From Verrucomicrobiota bacterium (GTDB lineage Bacteria > Verrucomicrobiota > Verrucomicrobiia > Opitutales > Intestinicryptomonadaceae), in assembly GCA_023450935.1 (NCBI GenBank), contig JAEXGH010000026.1, forward strand, positions 51,980 to 115,979: 64,000 nucleotides of DNA, in the 5' to 3' direction. Every line of letters begins with the position of its first letter. The stretch's first letter is position 1. This document shows, one piece after another, positions 34,999 to 43,234 of this stretch. The translations under genes were made by a program, and so were the position numbers. The notes beneath the pieces were generated by a model. That model saw only the letters and a list, made by a program, of their open reading frames with translations. It was not told where the DNA came from and searched no databases.

Positions 34999-35427
34999 AT
35001 GAAGAAGTGCTTTTGGAAAAATGCAGCGCAAATTATCCTAACGGCGGCGGCAGCAGTTGTGTTTTGTTCATGCGCGAATATGGATACGCCCGACGAAATC
35101 ACAGTTTCAATGGCGGGGCGTGAAACGACTGAAATGGGATGCGGCGTGGGCGATGCCGTTGTCGTTACGCTTGAAACGAACCCGTCTACGGGCTACGGCT
35201 GGGACGTTTCGATAAATTGCAACAAACTTGTAGTTCTTGAGAGTCGGACAATAAAAAACCCCAAACCAGACAAATCGCGGGGGGAACTGTTGGGTGCACC
35301 GGTCGAAGAAGAATTCGTGCTCAGATGCGTTAACTGCGGCTTGGCGGAAATCGTGTTTAAATGCGTGCGTCCGTGGGAGAATAAACCCGCGCTGATTGAG
35401 AAAAAAATACAAATATACATAAAATAG
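34999..35427 (+). CDS. Chagasin-like cysteine protease inhibitor (I42), lipoprotein
   Basis: A 142-residue exported protein. The leader ends in VFCSCAN, a probable lipoprotein site (C25). The three inhibitory loops of the I42 family are present: NPSTGYGW (61-68), GELLGAP (95-101) and RPWE (124-127). Chagasin-type proteins block papain-like cysteine proteases, which suggests protection against host or own proteases. Four further cysteines in the mature part could form disulfides. It is monocistronic, with tRNA-Ala downstream. Confidence 0.87.
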   Translation: MKKCFWKNAAQIILTAAAAVVFCSCANMDTPDEITVSMAGRETTEMGCGVGDAVVVTLETNPSTGYGWDVSINCNKLVVLESRTIKNPKPDKSRGELLGAPVEEEFVLRCVNCGLAEIVFKCVRPWENKPALIEKKIQIYIK

Positions 35428-35483
35428 CGTAGAAAAGGCTTGACGAACGCGCGTGAAACGGTTGTTATGTCGGGATAATTTAC

Positions 35484-35556
35484 GGGGACGTAGCTCAGTT
35501 GGAAGAGCACCACAATGGCATTGTGGGGGTCGTGAGTTCGAATCTCATCGTCTCCA
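35484..35556 (+). tRNA. tRNA-Ala (anticodon GGC)
   Basis: A 73-base cloverleaf. The acceptor arms GGGGACG and CGTCTCC pair, with a G3-U70 wobble that identifies alanine tRNAs. The anticodon loop is ATGGCAT (anticodon GGC, codon GCC), and the T-loop is TTCGAAT. CCA is not encoded. A terminator follows directly. Confidence 0.95.
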
Positions 35557-35609
35557 AAAACGCAATTCGTAGGAGTTGCGTTTTTTTGTATATGTTAACT
35601 TCGAACGAA
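35537..35609 (+). repeat. tRNA-Ala 3'-end repeat, copy 1
   Basis: A 73-base stretch covering the T-loop and acceptor 3' half of tRNA-Ala, its terminator and about 20 bases beyond. It recurs 160 bases downstream with four substitutions. Confidence 0.88.
35557..35587 (+). terminator. Terminator of tRNA-Ala
   Basis: AAACGCAA and TTGCGTTT form a stem around TTCGTAGGAG, followed by a run of seven T. A second copy of this terminator is part of the repeat at 35697-35769. Confidence 0.7.
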
Positions 35610-35696
35610 CGAAGTGAACACGCGTATCGGGTAGCATAAACGCGTCAGCGTTTACCCACAGGGCGAGTCCTGCGCGCAAGCGCGGACGATGTGCAA

Positions 35697-35769
35697 TTCG
35701 AATCTCATCGTCTCCAAAAACGCGACTCGTAGGAGTTGCGTTTTTTTGTGTATATTAACTTCGAACGAA
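35697..35769 (+). repeat. tRNA-Ala 3'-end repeat, copy 2 (attachment-site-like)
   Basis: Matches 35537-35609 at 69 of 73 positions by eye. It has the tRNA 3' part without a 5' half, so it is not a tRNA gene. Such copies are left when an element integrates into the 3' end of a tRNA. The 87 bases between the copies hold only small hairpins (for example CGCG-CAAG-CGCG) and no gene. Confidence 0.8.
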
Positions 35770-35796
35770 TATTTTATGTTTTCCGAAGTGGCGGCG

Positions 35797-35814
35797 ATTG
35801 ACTAAAACTCAATA
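35797..35814. repeat. Palindromic repeat with variable inner stem, solitary copy
   Basis: ATTGA-CTAAAAC-TCAAT inside GGCGGCG and CGCCTTT flanks, the same architecture as the copies at 47374-47950. It lies directly after the truncated end of the cas9 fragment. Confidence 0.6.
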
Positions 35815-35836
35815 CGCCTTTGCTCACTGCTTAACT

Positions 35837-36934
35837 TTAATCCGCGCCTCTGAAAAACCGCAAATTCAACAGTTTTAGAGCAAGGGTTGTCGTGTGCGGC
35901 AAAAAATCGTCCTCCATTTTGCAGTCTTTAAGCGGTTTGATTTTGCACACATTCAGGAGCGGAATGAGCCTGCATTTGCCGATGATTCGATTGTCGAAAC
36001 GCGGCGTTTTCTGCCCGAGGGCAGTCCAGTCGGAAGCGGCCCCGCGCTTAAGCCCGAACTTGCGCCTAAGCTCCGGTTTATACGACGCATACGCCTCTCC
36101 CGCTTTGCCGAACATAATGAAATCGGCCTTTCCCTCAAGCGCGGGATACTGTTTTGCAGCAGCGTCGACGAGAGCGCGAAACTCCGCAATAACCGCCGCG
36201 CGCGGAACTACATACCCCTTTGCCTTTTCGGCCGTATTGTCTATTCTGATTCCGACATCGTCCGGCTTTTCGGGCGACCACAAACCCATTTTTGCGGCTT
36301 TGAAGAAACACGGGAAATTGTATTTTTCGCGGTTGTCGATTTCCGCCAAAAGTTCGTCGAATTCGCGTTCGAAAAGCGCGAGCCTTTCGGCGTATGATTC
36401 CTCTTCGGTATTCTTTTTGTCGGCGTCCACCTTCCCCGAGCGTTTTGCTTCCGCCGACTTTCCGTCTTCATTACCCCACGGGATTTGCGCATCGTATCCT
36501 CTGTTTTGGATTGCCGAATTCAGCGCCTTGAAGACCTGCCAACTTTCGAGTTTTTCGCCGAGCAGAAGCTTGCACCTTAGCGCGATTGAATTGTAGCAGA
36601 CGTTTTCGCCGTAGGCTGGAAATTCGCGCTCCAGCCGTTCGTCGCCGCGCGAAACAAGTTTCCATGCCCCGTCCACGACATCGACATTGCGCCGCCCGAG
36701 AACCTCAATTCCCGCATCGGCAAGGCATTTTTCGAGCCACGTTTCGCGCGCCTTGTGCGCCTCGCGCGTGCGCCAAGCACGTCGCGCCGCCGCCGCCGTT
36801 TTGATTTCGGCAAAATCCTCGTCGATTTCCATCGACAAAACGTGTTTAAATTCGTTGCCTATCCTCACGGCTTCGCCGAGCGAGCCCTTGCCGATATCAA
36901 ATCCCCAAACTTTTTGTTCCGTATGCATTTCCAT
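35837..36934 (-). pseudogene. cas9: Truncated Cas9, N-terminal third only
   Basis: A 365-codon open frame. VWGFDIGKGSLGEAVR (9-24) is a RuvC-I segment with the catalytic D13, AAAARRAWRTREAHKARETW (47-66) is an arginine-rich bridge helix, and LESWQVFKALNSAIQNRGYD and later parts resemble the REC lobe. RuvC-II, HNH, RuvC-III and the PAM-interacting domain are all missing; type II-C Cas9 is usually about 1000 residues or more. The frame runs out just before a palindromic repeat. No cas1, cas2 or repeat array lies within 5 kb either side. A remnant is most likely, but the frame itself has no internal stop, so expression of a fragment is possible. Confidence 0.8.
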
Positions 36935-37035
36935 GATATGAATTAAAACATTTCTTCTTTGATTCTAATATTAATACAACGATAATAATCAAGCTTTTTA
37001 TTAGATGTCATACAGTAAAACAAGCGGACAATACA

Positions 37036-37138
37036 AAATTTTCAGTTCCCCAAGGCGATAAAGAATCGGAAGACAGGCTTTCGGCAAGCCTCGACTAAAT
37101 TCCGGTATCCTTGCATACCGAATAAAACGGCGGATTTT
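37036..37138 (+). ncRNA. Possible tracrRNA remnant upstream of the cas9 fragment
   Basis: The strand opposite to cas9 shows two consecutive hairpins, AGGCTT-TCGGC-AAGCCT and CGGTAT-CCTTGC-ATACCG, then AATAAAACGGCGG and five T. This order of short hairpins and tail recalls type II-C tracrRNAs. There is no repeat array to test for an anti-repeat, so this is only an inference from position and fold. Confidence 0.25.
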
Positions 37139-37271
37139 TGCGGGCGTATATCAACCGTGTAGAAAGTTCAATATACCCGCTCCATAATTTATATAGGAGG
37201 AAAATTTCCAAAAAACAAAAAAAAGCTTGCCAAACGACACGAAAGCGATTGAATGTGACGGATAAAATCAA

Positions 37272-37344
<73 letters not shown>

Positions 37345-37357
37345 CTGGTTTATTTAA

Positions 37358-37390
37358 AGGGGTTTTCGAGACGGAAGCCCCTATTTTATT
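37358..37390 (+). terminator. Terminator of tRNA-Thr
   Basis: AGGGGTTTTC and GGAAGCCCCT pair over ten positions (with wobbles) around GAGAC, followed by ATTTTATT. Confidence 0.55.
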
Positions 37391-37463
37391 GACTTTGCGG
37401 CGTGTGTGAAATCTGTCTGTTTTGCATTTTCGAAAGGGAATATAAGGACTATATGGAATGCAA

Positions 37464-37487
37464 AAAGTTGGCTACAAAGTTGGCTAC
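37464..37487 (+). repeat. Tandem 12-base repeat AAAGTTGGCTAC x2
   Basis: Two exact copies in direct order, 120 bases past tRNA-Thr. It may be a binding-site or junction remnant of an integrated element. The rest of 37391-37520 holds no gene that I can support. Confidence 0.6.
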
Positions 37488-37520
37488 AAAAAACCGATAA
37501 ATTTAGAGTGTTTCAAAAAA

Positions 37521-37724
37521 TTAAATTTTATTTTTGGGCGCGTCCAAACTTTTACAAAAGGCTTTGACGCGTTCAAAATCACAGGGTCTGACTCGAACAC
37601 AAAATGGCACTTTTTTTAATTCTGGCGGCAATGGTTTACGCCCAGAATTAGGGCGCGCCCCGCCGCGGCCGTTTCCCTTGCCAGTTTTGGGTTTGTCGCC
37701 CGATAAATTGTTCTCTGTTGTCAT
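37521..37724 (-). CDS. Small mobile-element-type protein
   Basis: A 67-residue protein with the glycine/arginine-rich head GRGGARPNSGRKP (19-31), common at the start of small phage and plasmid proteins, followed by KKVPFCVRVRPCDFERVKAF, which may be a short ribbon-helix-helix. AGAAG precedes the start. Function unknown. Its position behind tRNA-Thr suggests a relic of an integrated element. Confidence 0.5.
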   Translation of the reverse strand: MTTENNLSGDKPKTGKGNGRGGARPNSGRKPLPPELKKVPFCVRVRPCDFERVKAFCKSLDAPKNKI

Positions 37725-37779
37725 GTGCTTCTTTTTATTTGTTGTCGTTATTATTCCTCTTCTTTTCCCGTAAAAATTT

Positions 37780-37881
37780 TTATTTTACGCGCCCCATCTT
37801 CATCGAAAAATCCAGAAGCGGTTTGCTCGCTTTGCCGACGCGTTCGAATCGGCGTATTTTATCATACTTGTAATGTTTCAT
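37780..37881 (-). CDS. Possible 33-residue small ORF
   Basis: Reads MKHYKYDKIRRFERVGK and ends MKMGRVK, very basic. It lies 55 bases upstream of the 37521-37724 gene on the same strand. The ribosome binding site is weak. It may be a remnant rather than a gene. The rest of 37725-38008 holds only the terminator at 37906. Confidence 0.2.
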   Translation of the reverse strand: MKHYKYDKIRRFERVGKASKPLLDFSMKMGRVK

Positions 37882-37905
37882 TTTTCGAAGCGAAGATAAC
37901 AATAA

Positions 37906-37939
37906 AAAAGACCGTTCAAGAAAAATTGAACGGTCTTTT
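37906..37939. terminator. Bidirectional terminator
   Basis: AAAAGACCGTTCAA and TTGAACGGTCTTTT are perfect arms around a six-base loop with A/T runs on both sides. It ends the 38009-38965 gene on the minus strand. Confidence 0.8.
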
Positions 37940-38008
37940 AATTATTTTTTATTTATAAATAAGTTTATTAAAAAACCTCTTCGGTTTTGCTCGGCGGCGC
38001 GCCCGCTG

Positions 38009-38965
38009 CTACGCAACGTCCACAGAGCGGTAGGCTTTGAGAAGTTTTTTATCGCCCTCCAAAGAATTGTCGCTCTGGCGGTGTTCCATTCCTATTACTC
38101 CGCGATAGCCCGTATCCCAAAGGTGCTGGAACACGTTTTTATAATTGATTTCGCCGGTCGTGGGCTCTTTGCGTCCGGGGACATCGCCAACCTGGACGTA
38201 TGCAATTTCCGAGCGCGCCGCATCGAAATTGCGGATTAGGTTGCCCTCGGTAATTTGCTGGTGGTAGAAGTCGTCGAGAATTTTGCAATAGGGGCTGTTT
38301 ACCGCCCTGCATATTGCGTATGCCTGCGGAATGCGCTTCAAATACAGGCTCGGGTGGTTTTCGATATTCAGCGGCTCGAGCACCATAATCAAGCCCGATT
38401 TTGCGCAGACGTCGCACATATACCTGAGGTTGTCGACTACGTTTGCAAACTGCATTTCGGGCGGCAGCGCGGGGTCTTCCAAGCCGACGACTACCGTAGT
38501 CCACTTTGCGTTCACGCGTTTGCCGACCTCCACAGCCTCTTTCATTACGCCAACAAGGTTCTCCCTAACCGCCTTGGGATTGCGCGTAATGCGCCTTTCG
38601 TTGTCGGTTCTAAAGCCCGTAAAAGAGGAAAGCTTCCATTCGGTGTGCGCGCAAAAAACGCCCATTTCCATTCCGAGCGACTCCATTTTTTTCGCGATTT
38701 GCGTCTGAACTTCAACCGGCCGGCTCATCATACCGTTGTCTTCGAGGGCGCGGAAACCGCAGTCGTAGAAAAACTGGAGCTGGTCTTCAAACGAAAGCCC
38801 CTTGACGCTCTCTTTCATCATTCCGAAATGCGGCGCGAATTTCGACTTATACGGCGCGGAACTTTCCGCAACGTCCGAAACTTTAACCGCCCCGAACGCC
38901 CCTCTTGCGACAGTCGCGCCCATCATAGACGCAACCGCCGTTTTCACAAAATTTCTTCTGTTCAT
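38009..38965 (-). CDS. Exported sugar-phosphate isomerase/epimerase-like TIM-barrel protein
   Basis: A 318-residue protein of the xylose-isomerase-like/hydroxypyruvate isomerase superfamily. A twin-arginine leader (MNRRNFVKTAVASMMGATVA) predicts folded export. Barrel motifs include VVVGLEDP, MVLEPLNIENHP (metal-binding Glu), KILDDFYHQQ and GVIGMEHRQS. The start is taken at the RR leader; the frame extends 17 codons further. It is divergent from a second protein of the same superfamily 139 bases away, which suggests related roles in sugar catabolism. Confidence 0.82.
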   Translation of the reverse strand: MNRRNFVKTAVASMMGATVARGAFGAVKVSDVAESSAPYKSKFAPHFGMMKESVKGLSFEDQLQFFYDCGFRALEDNGMMSRPVEVQTQIAKKMESLGMEMGVFCAHTEWKLSSFTGFRTDNERRITRNPKAVRENLVGVMKEAVEVGKRVNAKWTTVVVGLEDPALPPEMQFANVVDNLRYMCDVCAKSGLIMVLEPLNIENHPSLYLKRIPQAYAICRAVNSPYCKILDDFYHQQITEGNLIRNFDAARSEIAYVQVGDVPGRKEPTTGEINYKNVFQHLWDTGYRGVIGMEHRQSDNSLEGDKKLLKAYRSVDVA

Positions 38966-39104
38966 CATATATATATTCTTTCGTTTTGAATTACCGTGCG
39001 TTTGAAAAAGCACGTTCGCACCCTACCGTATATCAATAAATAAGTAAAGTTTTTTTAGAAAAATCTTGCAAACGGGCGTCGCTAAAAATTAAAGTCCAGT
39101 TTCT

Positions 39105-39944
39105 ATGAAGAAACTTATTTCACTTCTTACACTGTTTGCCGCCCTGTTCGCGGGCTGCGCAACCACAACGCAAACGCAGGCGAACGCGCCGAAACAACCG
39201 CGAAAAGTGGGTGTTCAGATGTTTTCGTTGCACAAATTCGCCTTCGATGAATCGGTCGAAAAGCTCAAGTCTCTCAATCTTGACGGCGTTGAATGCTTCC
39301 CGGGGCAAAAGCTTTCCGCCAAATACCCGAACGTGAAAGTGGGCTACAAAATGAACGCCGAACAACGCGCGTATATGAAAAAAGTTCTCAAAGACGCGGG
39401 GCTTAAAATGGTGAGCTTCGGCGTAACGCACGCGAAAACGCAGGAGGAAATCGACAAAACCTGCCAGTTCGTCAAGGAAATGGGAGGCGAAAGAATCCTT
39501 ATTGAAGACCCCGTTTACTACTGGGCTATGTGGGACAAAGCCTGCGAAAAATACGATCTGACAGTTCTTATCCACCACCACGCCACAAACGGTTCGCCCT
39601 TCTGGGATACGGATTTCTTCAAGAAGCACGTCAAAGGCCTCAGGCACATAAAATACAACCCCGACCCCGGACACTGGGCGCGCTCGGGAATCGACCCCGT
39701 CCAGAGCCTGAAGGAAGTTGCAGGCTACGTCGGCGGAATCCACTTTAAGGACTGCAAGACCATCGGCAAAATCGACGTCCGCGACCCCGTTCCCTACGGC
39801 GAAGGCTCGCTCGACACGAAGGGAATGCTTGCCGAGCTTGACAAACAGGGTTTCGACGGCTTCTACATTGTCGAATACGAATCCGACTGGGAAAACAACG
39901 TTCCGCTAATCGCCAAGTGCGTAAAGTTCCTCAGAAACAACTAA
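39105..39944 (+). CDS. Lipoprotein sugar-phosphate isomerase/epimerase-like TIM-barrel protein
   Basis: A 279-residue protein. The signal ends in the lipobox LFAGC (cysteine 18), so it is probably membrane-anchored in the periplasm. The barrel shows VGVQMFSLHKFAFD, LIHHHATNGSPFW, YNPDPGHWARSG, GIHFKDCK (metal-binding His) and GFYIVEYESDW. The substrate is not known; verrucomicrobia and planctomycetes have many such proteins. It is divergent from the Tat-exported relative. Confidence 0.85.
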   Translation: MKKLISLLTLFAALFAGCATTTQTQANAPKQPRKVGVQMFSLHKFAFDESVEKLKSLNLDGVECFPGQKLSAKYPNVKVGYKMNAEQRAYMKKVLKDAGLKMVSFGVTHAKTQEEIDKTCQFVKEMGGERILIEDPVYYWAMWDKACEKYDLTVLIHHHATNGSPFWDTDFFKKHVKGLRHIKYNPDPGHWARSGIDPVQSLKEVAGYVGGIHFKDCKTIGKIDVRDPVPYGEGSLDTKGMLAELDKQGFDGFYIVEYESDWENNVPLIAKCVKFLRNN

Positions 39945-39953
39945 GCTTTTTAT

Positions 39954-39984
39954 AAACGGGCGGTTTTATGCCGTCCGTTTTTTT
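39954..39984 (+). terminator. Terminator after the lipoprotein isomerase gene
   Basis: AAACGGGCGG and CCGTCCGTTT pair (one G-T wobble) around TTTTATG, with seven T following. Confidence 0.75.
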
Positions 39985-40120
39985 ATGCCCGCACGCCACA
40001 AAATAAAGCAGACATTTTCAATGACGCACTCCCTTTGTTTTTTGTGCACGCGCGCAACAGACAAAAAGAACGGCTATGCCCGCCCCCGCAGCGAATACTG
40101 TCGCCACCCGCGAACGGGCA

Positions 40121-40152
40121 CAAAAAAAGGGACGCCTTGAGCGTCCCCTTTA
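40121..40152 (-). terminator. Terminator of pckG
   Basis: On the minus strand AAAGGGGACGC, a five-base loop and GCGTCCCTTT are followed by a T run, 15 bases past the pckG stop. The 39985-40120 stretch holds no gene I can support. Confidence 0.75.
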
Positions 40153-40166
40153 TTTTGCAGACTGTC

Positions 40167-41960
40167 TTACTTGGAAAGTCTCTCCAACAGGGCTTCGCGT
40201 TCGATTTTGAGCGAATGCGGAAGCTGTTCGAAAAGCTCTTCCTTAAGCGGCTGTGCCGAAACCGTTTCGGCGTCGTAGGACATAAGTTCCTTGAAGGTAT
40301 CCTTCGAGAAGTCCATTCCGTCCCAATCGAGGTCTTCGTAGTTCGGAACAAAGCCGATAGCCGTTTCCTTGGCGCATGCTTCGCCGTGCTGGCGGTTGAC
40401 AATCCAAGCCAATACGCGCGCATTTGCACCGAATCCGGGCCACATAAAGTTGCCTTCGGCGTCCTTGCGGAACCAGTTGACGTGGTAGAAGCGCGGAGTC
40501 TGGCTCAAGCCCTTGCCCATCTTGACGAGGTGTCCGAGGTAGTCGGCCATATTGTAGCCCGCGAAGGGCAACATTGCCATCGGGTCGGAGCGGAGTTCGC
40601 CCTGTTTGCCTTCGGCGGCTGCGGTTCTTTCGGAACCCATCATTGCACCGAGGTATACGCCGTGCGTCCAGTTGAACGATTCGTATACAAGCGGAATGCC
40701 CTTCGGGCGGCGTCCGCCGATAACGATTGCCGAAATCGGAACGCCTTCGAGCTTGTCGGCGTTTTCGTCCAAGCAGGGGCAGTTTTCAATGGGAGCTGCA
40801 AAGCGGCTGTTCGGGTGCGCTGCGGGCGTGCCGGAAGCGGGCGTCCAGTCGTTGCCGTGCCAGTCGATGAGGTGTGCCGGCGGCTCTTTGGTCATACCTT
40901 CCCACCATACGTCTCCGTCGTCCGTAAGGGCAACGTTCGTAAAGATTGTGTTCTTCGCACAGGAGAGCATTGCGTTGGGGTTTGTCTTCATGCTTGTTCC
41001 CGGAGCAACGCCGAAGAAGCCGTTTTCGGGGTTGATGGCGTAAAGCTTGCCGTCGGGGCCGGGTTTAATCCACGCGATATCGTCGCCGACGCACGTGATG
41101 TGCCAGCCCTTCTCCTGCATTTCTTTGGGAGCGATGAGCATTGCAAAGTTCGTTTTGCCGCAAGCCGACGGGAACGCGCCCGTAACATAGCTTTTTCTGC
41201 CCTTGGGGTCTGTTACGCCCAAAATGAGCATGTGTTCGGCCATCCAGCCTTCGTCGCGACCCATAACGGAAGCGATACGCAGCGAGAAGCACTTTTTGCC
41301 CAACAGAGCATTGCCGCCGTATCCCGAACCGATGCTGATGATTTCGCGTGTTTCGGGGAAGTGGGTGATGTATGTGTTTTCGGGATTGCACGGCCAAATA
41401 ACGTCGTCTTCGGGCGAGTTAATAGGCTTGCCGACCGAGTGCACGCAGGGAATGAATCTGCCTTCCGCGCCGAGAACGTCGAGAACCTTGGGCGAAACGC
41501 GCGCCATAATACGCATGCTGACTACAACGTAGGGGGAGTCGGTAATTTCGACGCCTATCTGGGAGATAGGTCCGCCGATAGGTCCCATGCTGAAGGGAAT
41601 AACATACATTGTTCTGCCCTTCATGCAGCCCTTGAACTGCTTGTTGAGGATTTCCTTCATTTCCGTCGGGTCCATCCAGTTGTTTGTCGGGCCCGCTTCC
41701 TGCTTCGTTTTCGAGCAGATGAACGTGCGCGCTTCAACGCGTGCTACGTCGCGCGGATCTGAACGGAAGTAGTAGCAGCCGGGGCGTTTCTGTTCGTTGA
41801 GCTTGACGCACGCGCCCTTTGCAATCATCTGATTGAAAAGTTCGTTCGCCTCCTCCTGAGAACCGTCGCACCAGTAGACTTTTTCCGGAGTCGTATGGGC
41901 GGCCCATTTTTCCACCCAAGCGACAAGAGCTTTGTTTTTTACTGTTTTAGGATCTATCAT
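40167..41960 (-). CDS. pckG: Phosphoenolpyruvate carboxykinase (GTP)
   Basis: A 597-residue enzyme making PEP from oxaloacetate. The GTP-type P-loop FPSACGKTNFAML (263-275) contains the hyper-reactive cysteine, and YGGNALLGKKC, FSMGPIGGP and WMAEHMLILG are family signatures. The start at 41960 has AAGGAGA upstream, while the frame extends 29 codons further. It is monocistronic with its own terminator. Confidence 0.97.
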   Translation of the reverse strand: MIDPKTVKNKALVAWVEKWAAHTTPEKVYWCDGSQEEANELFNQMIAKGACVKLNEQKRPGCYYFRSDPRDVARVEARTFICSKTKQEAGPTNNWMDPTEMKEILNKQFKGCMKGRTMYVIPFSMGPIGGPISQIGVEITDSPYVVVSMRIMARVSPKVLDVLGAEGRFIPCVHSVGKPINSPEDDVIWPCNPENTYITHFPETREIISIGSGYGGNALLGKKCFSLRIASVMGRDEGWMAEHMLILGVTDPKGRKSYVTGAFPSACGKTNFAMLIAPKEMQEKGWHITCVGDDIAWIKPGPDGKLYAINPENGFFGVAPGTSMKTNPNAMLSCAKNTIFTNVALTDDGDVWWEGMTKEPPAHLIDWHGNDWTPASGTPAAHPNSRFAAPIENCPCLDENADKLEGVPISAIVIGGRRPKGIPLVYESFNWTHGVYLGAMMGSERTAAAEGKQGELRSDPMAMLPFAGYNMADYLGHLVKMGKGLSQTPRFYHVNWFRKDAEGNFMWPGFGANARVLAWIVNRQHGEACAKETAIGFVPNYEDLDWDGMDFSKDTFKELMSYDAETVSAQPLKEELFEQLPHSLKIEREALLERLSK

Positions 41961-42084
41961 GTTATTTTTGTCTCCTTGTTGTTTAAGAAAGGATTTTCGA
42001 TTTATAAAATTATTTTTCGGTTTTACACAGGCGAATCTGCAATTCAACCATTTTTTTTATTTTTCGAAAAAATTAGCAAAAAAA

Positions 42085-43002
42085 CTACATTTTTGAACAA
42101 TTCTCCGCCGATTCCCGATTTCTCGGGCGGGCGGCGCATATTTTATAGACTGCAACCAGTGCCGCCGCAAAAAACGTGTAGCCTATTGCCTCGTGGAAGA
42201 AATAGTAGTATTTATCGCCCGCCGAAAGCGACACGGCAATTATGCACACAATACGCAGCGTATTTGCGGCAAGCCCCACCAAAACACCCGCCAAAAGCGA
42301 ACATACCCTGCGGCGAACCGACATTTTTCCGAAAACCGCCATTACAACCGCAAGCACCGCGCACGCCGAAATTATCCCGAACCCATTACATTCGGTCGCA
42401 ACCAGATAGCCCTTTCCCGAAATTTTCAGGGCAATCTGCGGAATTTCCCCGCCGTAGAAAATTACGGAAACGGAGTCGCAAAACGCCGCCAGAATGCGCC
42501 CCGCAATCCTGCCCGCCAAAATGCGCAACGGCAAATCGGCGAACTGGAAAAGAACCGACAGAATCGAAAACGCGAAAAACCCGCCCGCCGCCGCGTAAAC
42601 GTATCGTTTTGAATCGAAAAACGCGCTCCCCACGGCGGCAATGAAAAACGCAAACCCCGCAAACATACAAAGCACAAACGCAAAGTATGCCAAAAATACC
42701 GATGTCCACTCCGCCAAAAGCGGAATGTTCGGGCGAATTGCCAAATGCGCCAAAAGCAAAAAACAGTAGCCCGCCGCAAGAAAATTGACCACCGACCGCC
42801 CGAACTTCGGCTTGTGCGGGTTTATGCGGTGTTCGACCGCCAGAACGACTAACGCCGAAACCAGAATCACGACGGCGTCGCGCAACTGCGGGCTTTCCGC
42901 AAGACCGCGGAACAGAAAAAACAACATCGGCAACGCGCAAACCGCCGCGCAAACGACCGAAACGCGCTCCCAAAAAACGGGCTTTACGAAATTATTCCTC
43001 AT
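42085..43002 (-). CDS. Exosortase-family protease/transpeptidase
   Basis: A 305-residue membrane protein with about eight segments. The catalytic triad of exosortases can be read: C205 in VATECNGFGI (usual form E-x-C-S/N-G), R250 in ANTLRIV, and H270 in FFHEAIGY. Exosortases cut and sort PEP-CTERM proteins. Both predicted targets in the window lie elsewhere (13451-14260, 56458-57618). No exopolysaccharide genes adjoin it. It is divergent from panD, and the 124-base gap to pckG has no gene. Confidence 0.9.
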   Translation of the reverse strand: MRNNFVKPVFWERVSVVCAAVCALPMLFFLFRGLAESPQLRDAVVILVSALVVLAVEHRINPHKPKFGRSVVNFLAAGYCFLLLAHLAIRPNIPLLAEWTSVFLAYFAFVLCMFAGFAFFIAAVGSAFFDSKRYVYAAAGGFFAFSILSVLFQFADLPLRILAGRIAGRILAAFCDSVSVIFYGGEIPQIALKISGKGYLVATECNGFGIISACAVLAVVMAVFGKMSVRRRVCSLLAGVLVGLAANTLRIVCIIAVSLSAGDKYYYFFHEAIGYTFFAAALVAVYKICAARPRNRESAENCSKM

Positions 43003-43177
43003 AAATCGCCCCGATTTTTTGCATATTCTGGGAAGTCGGTCAACTTAAAACGCGCCCGTTCTGCGTAGTGCTGCACACCAAAACCTTCTACACGCAACAC
43101 GTTGATTTGCATGGAAAAACAAAACAGTTTCCAAAATCCCGCCTGTTCCGCAAAAAAACAAAAAAACCAAAATTGTG

Positions 43178-43205
43178 TTGACGAAACCGAAAACTGGTGT
43201 ATGAG
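43178..43205 (+). promoter_or_regulatory. Candidate promoter of panD
   Basis: TTGACG, 16 bases, TATGAG, about 30 bases before the start. The extended -35 context resembles that of the DUF5131 gene. Confidence 0.4.
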
Positions 43206-43234
43206 TGGGCGCTTTATAAATTATAGCGACGGAA

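Noticed and set aside
35697..35769. Second tRNA gene
   Set aside because: Only the 3' half of the tRNA is present; D-arm and anticodon arm are missing.
36935..37271. CRISPR array next to the cas9 fragment
   Set aside because: No repeated unit of 25-40 bases with spacers is present here or anywhere else in the window.
40035..41762. 575-codon plus-strand frame across pckG
   Set aside because: Antisense shadow of pckG, which has the P-loop and a good ribosome binding site.
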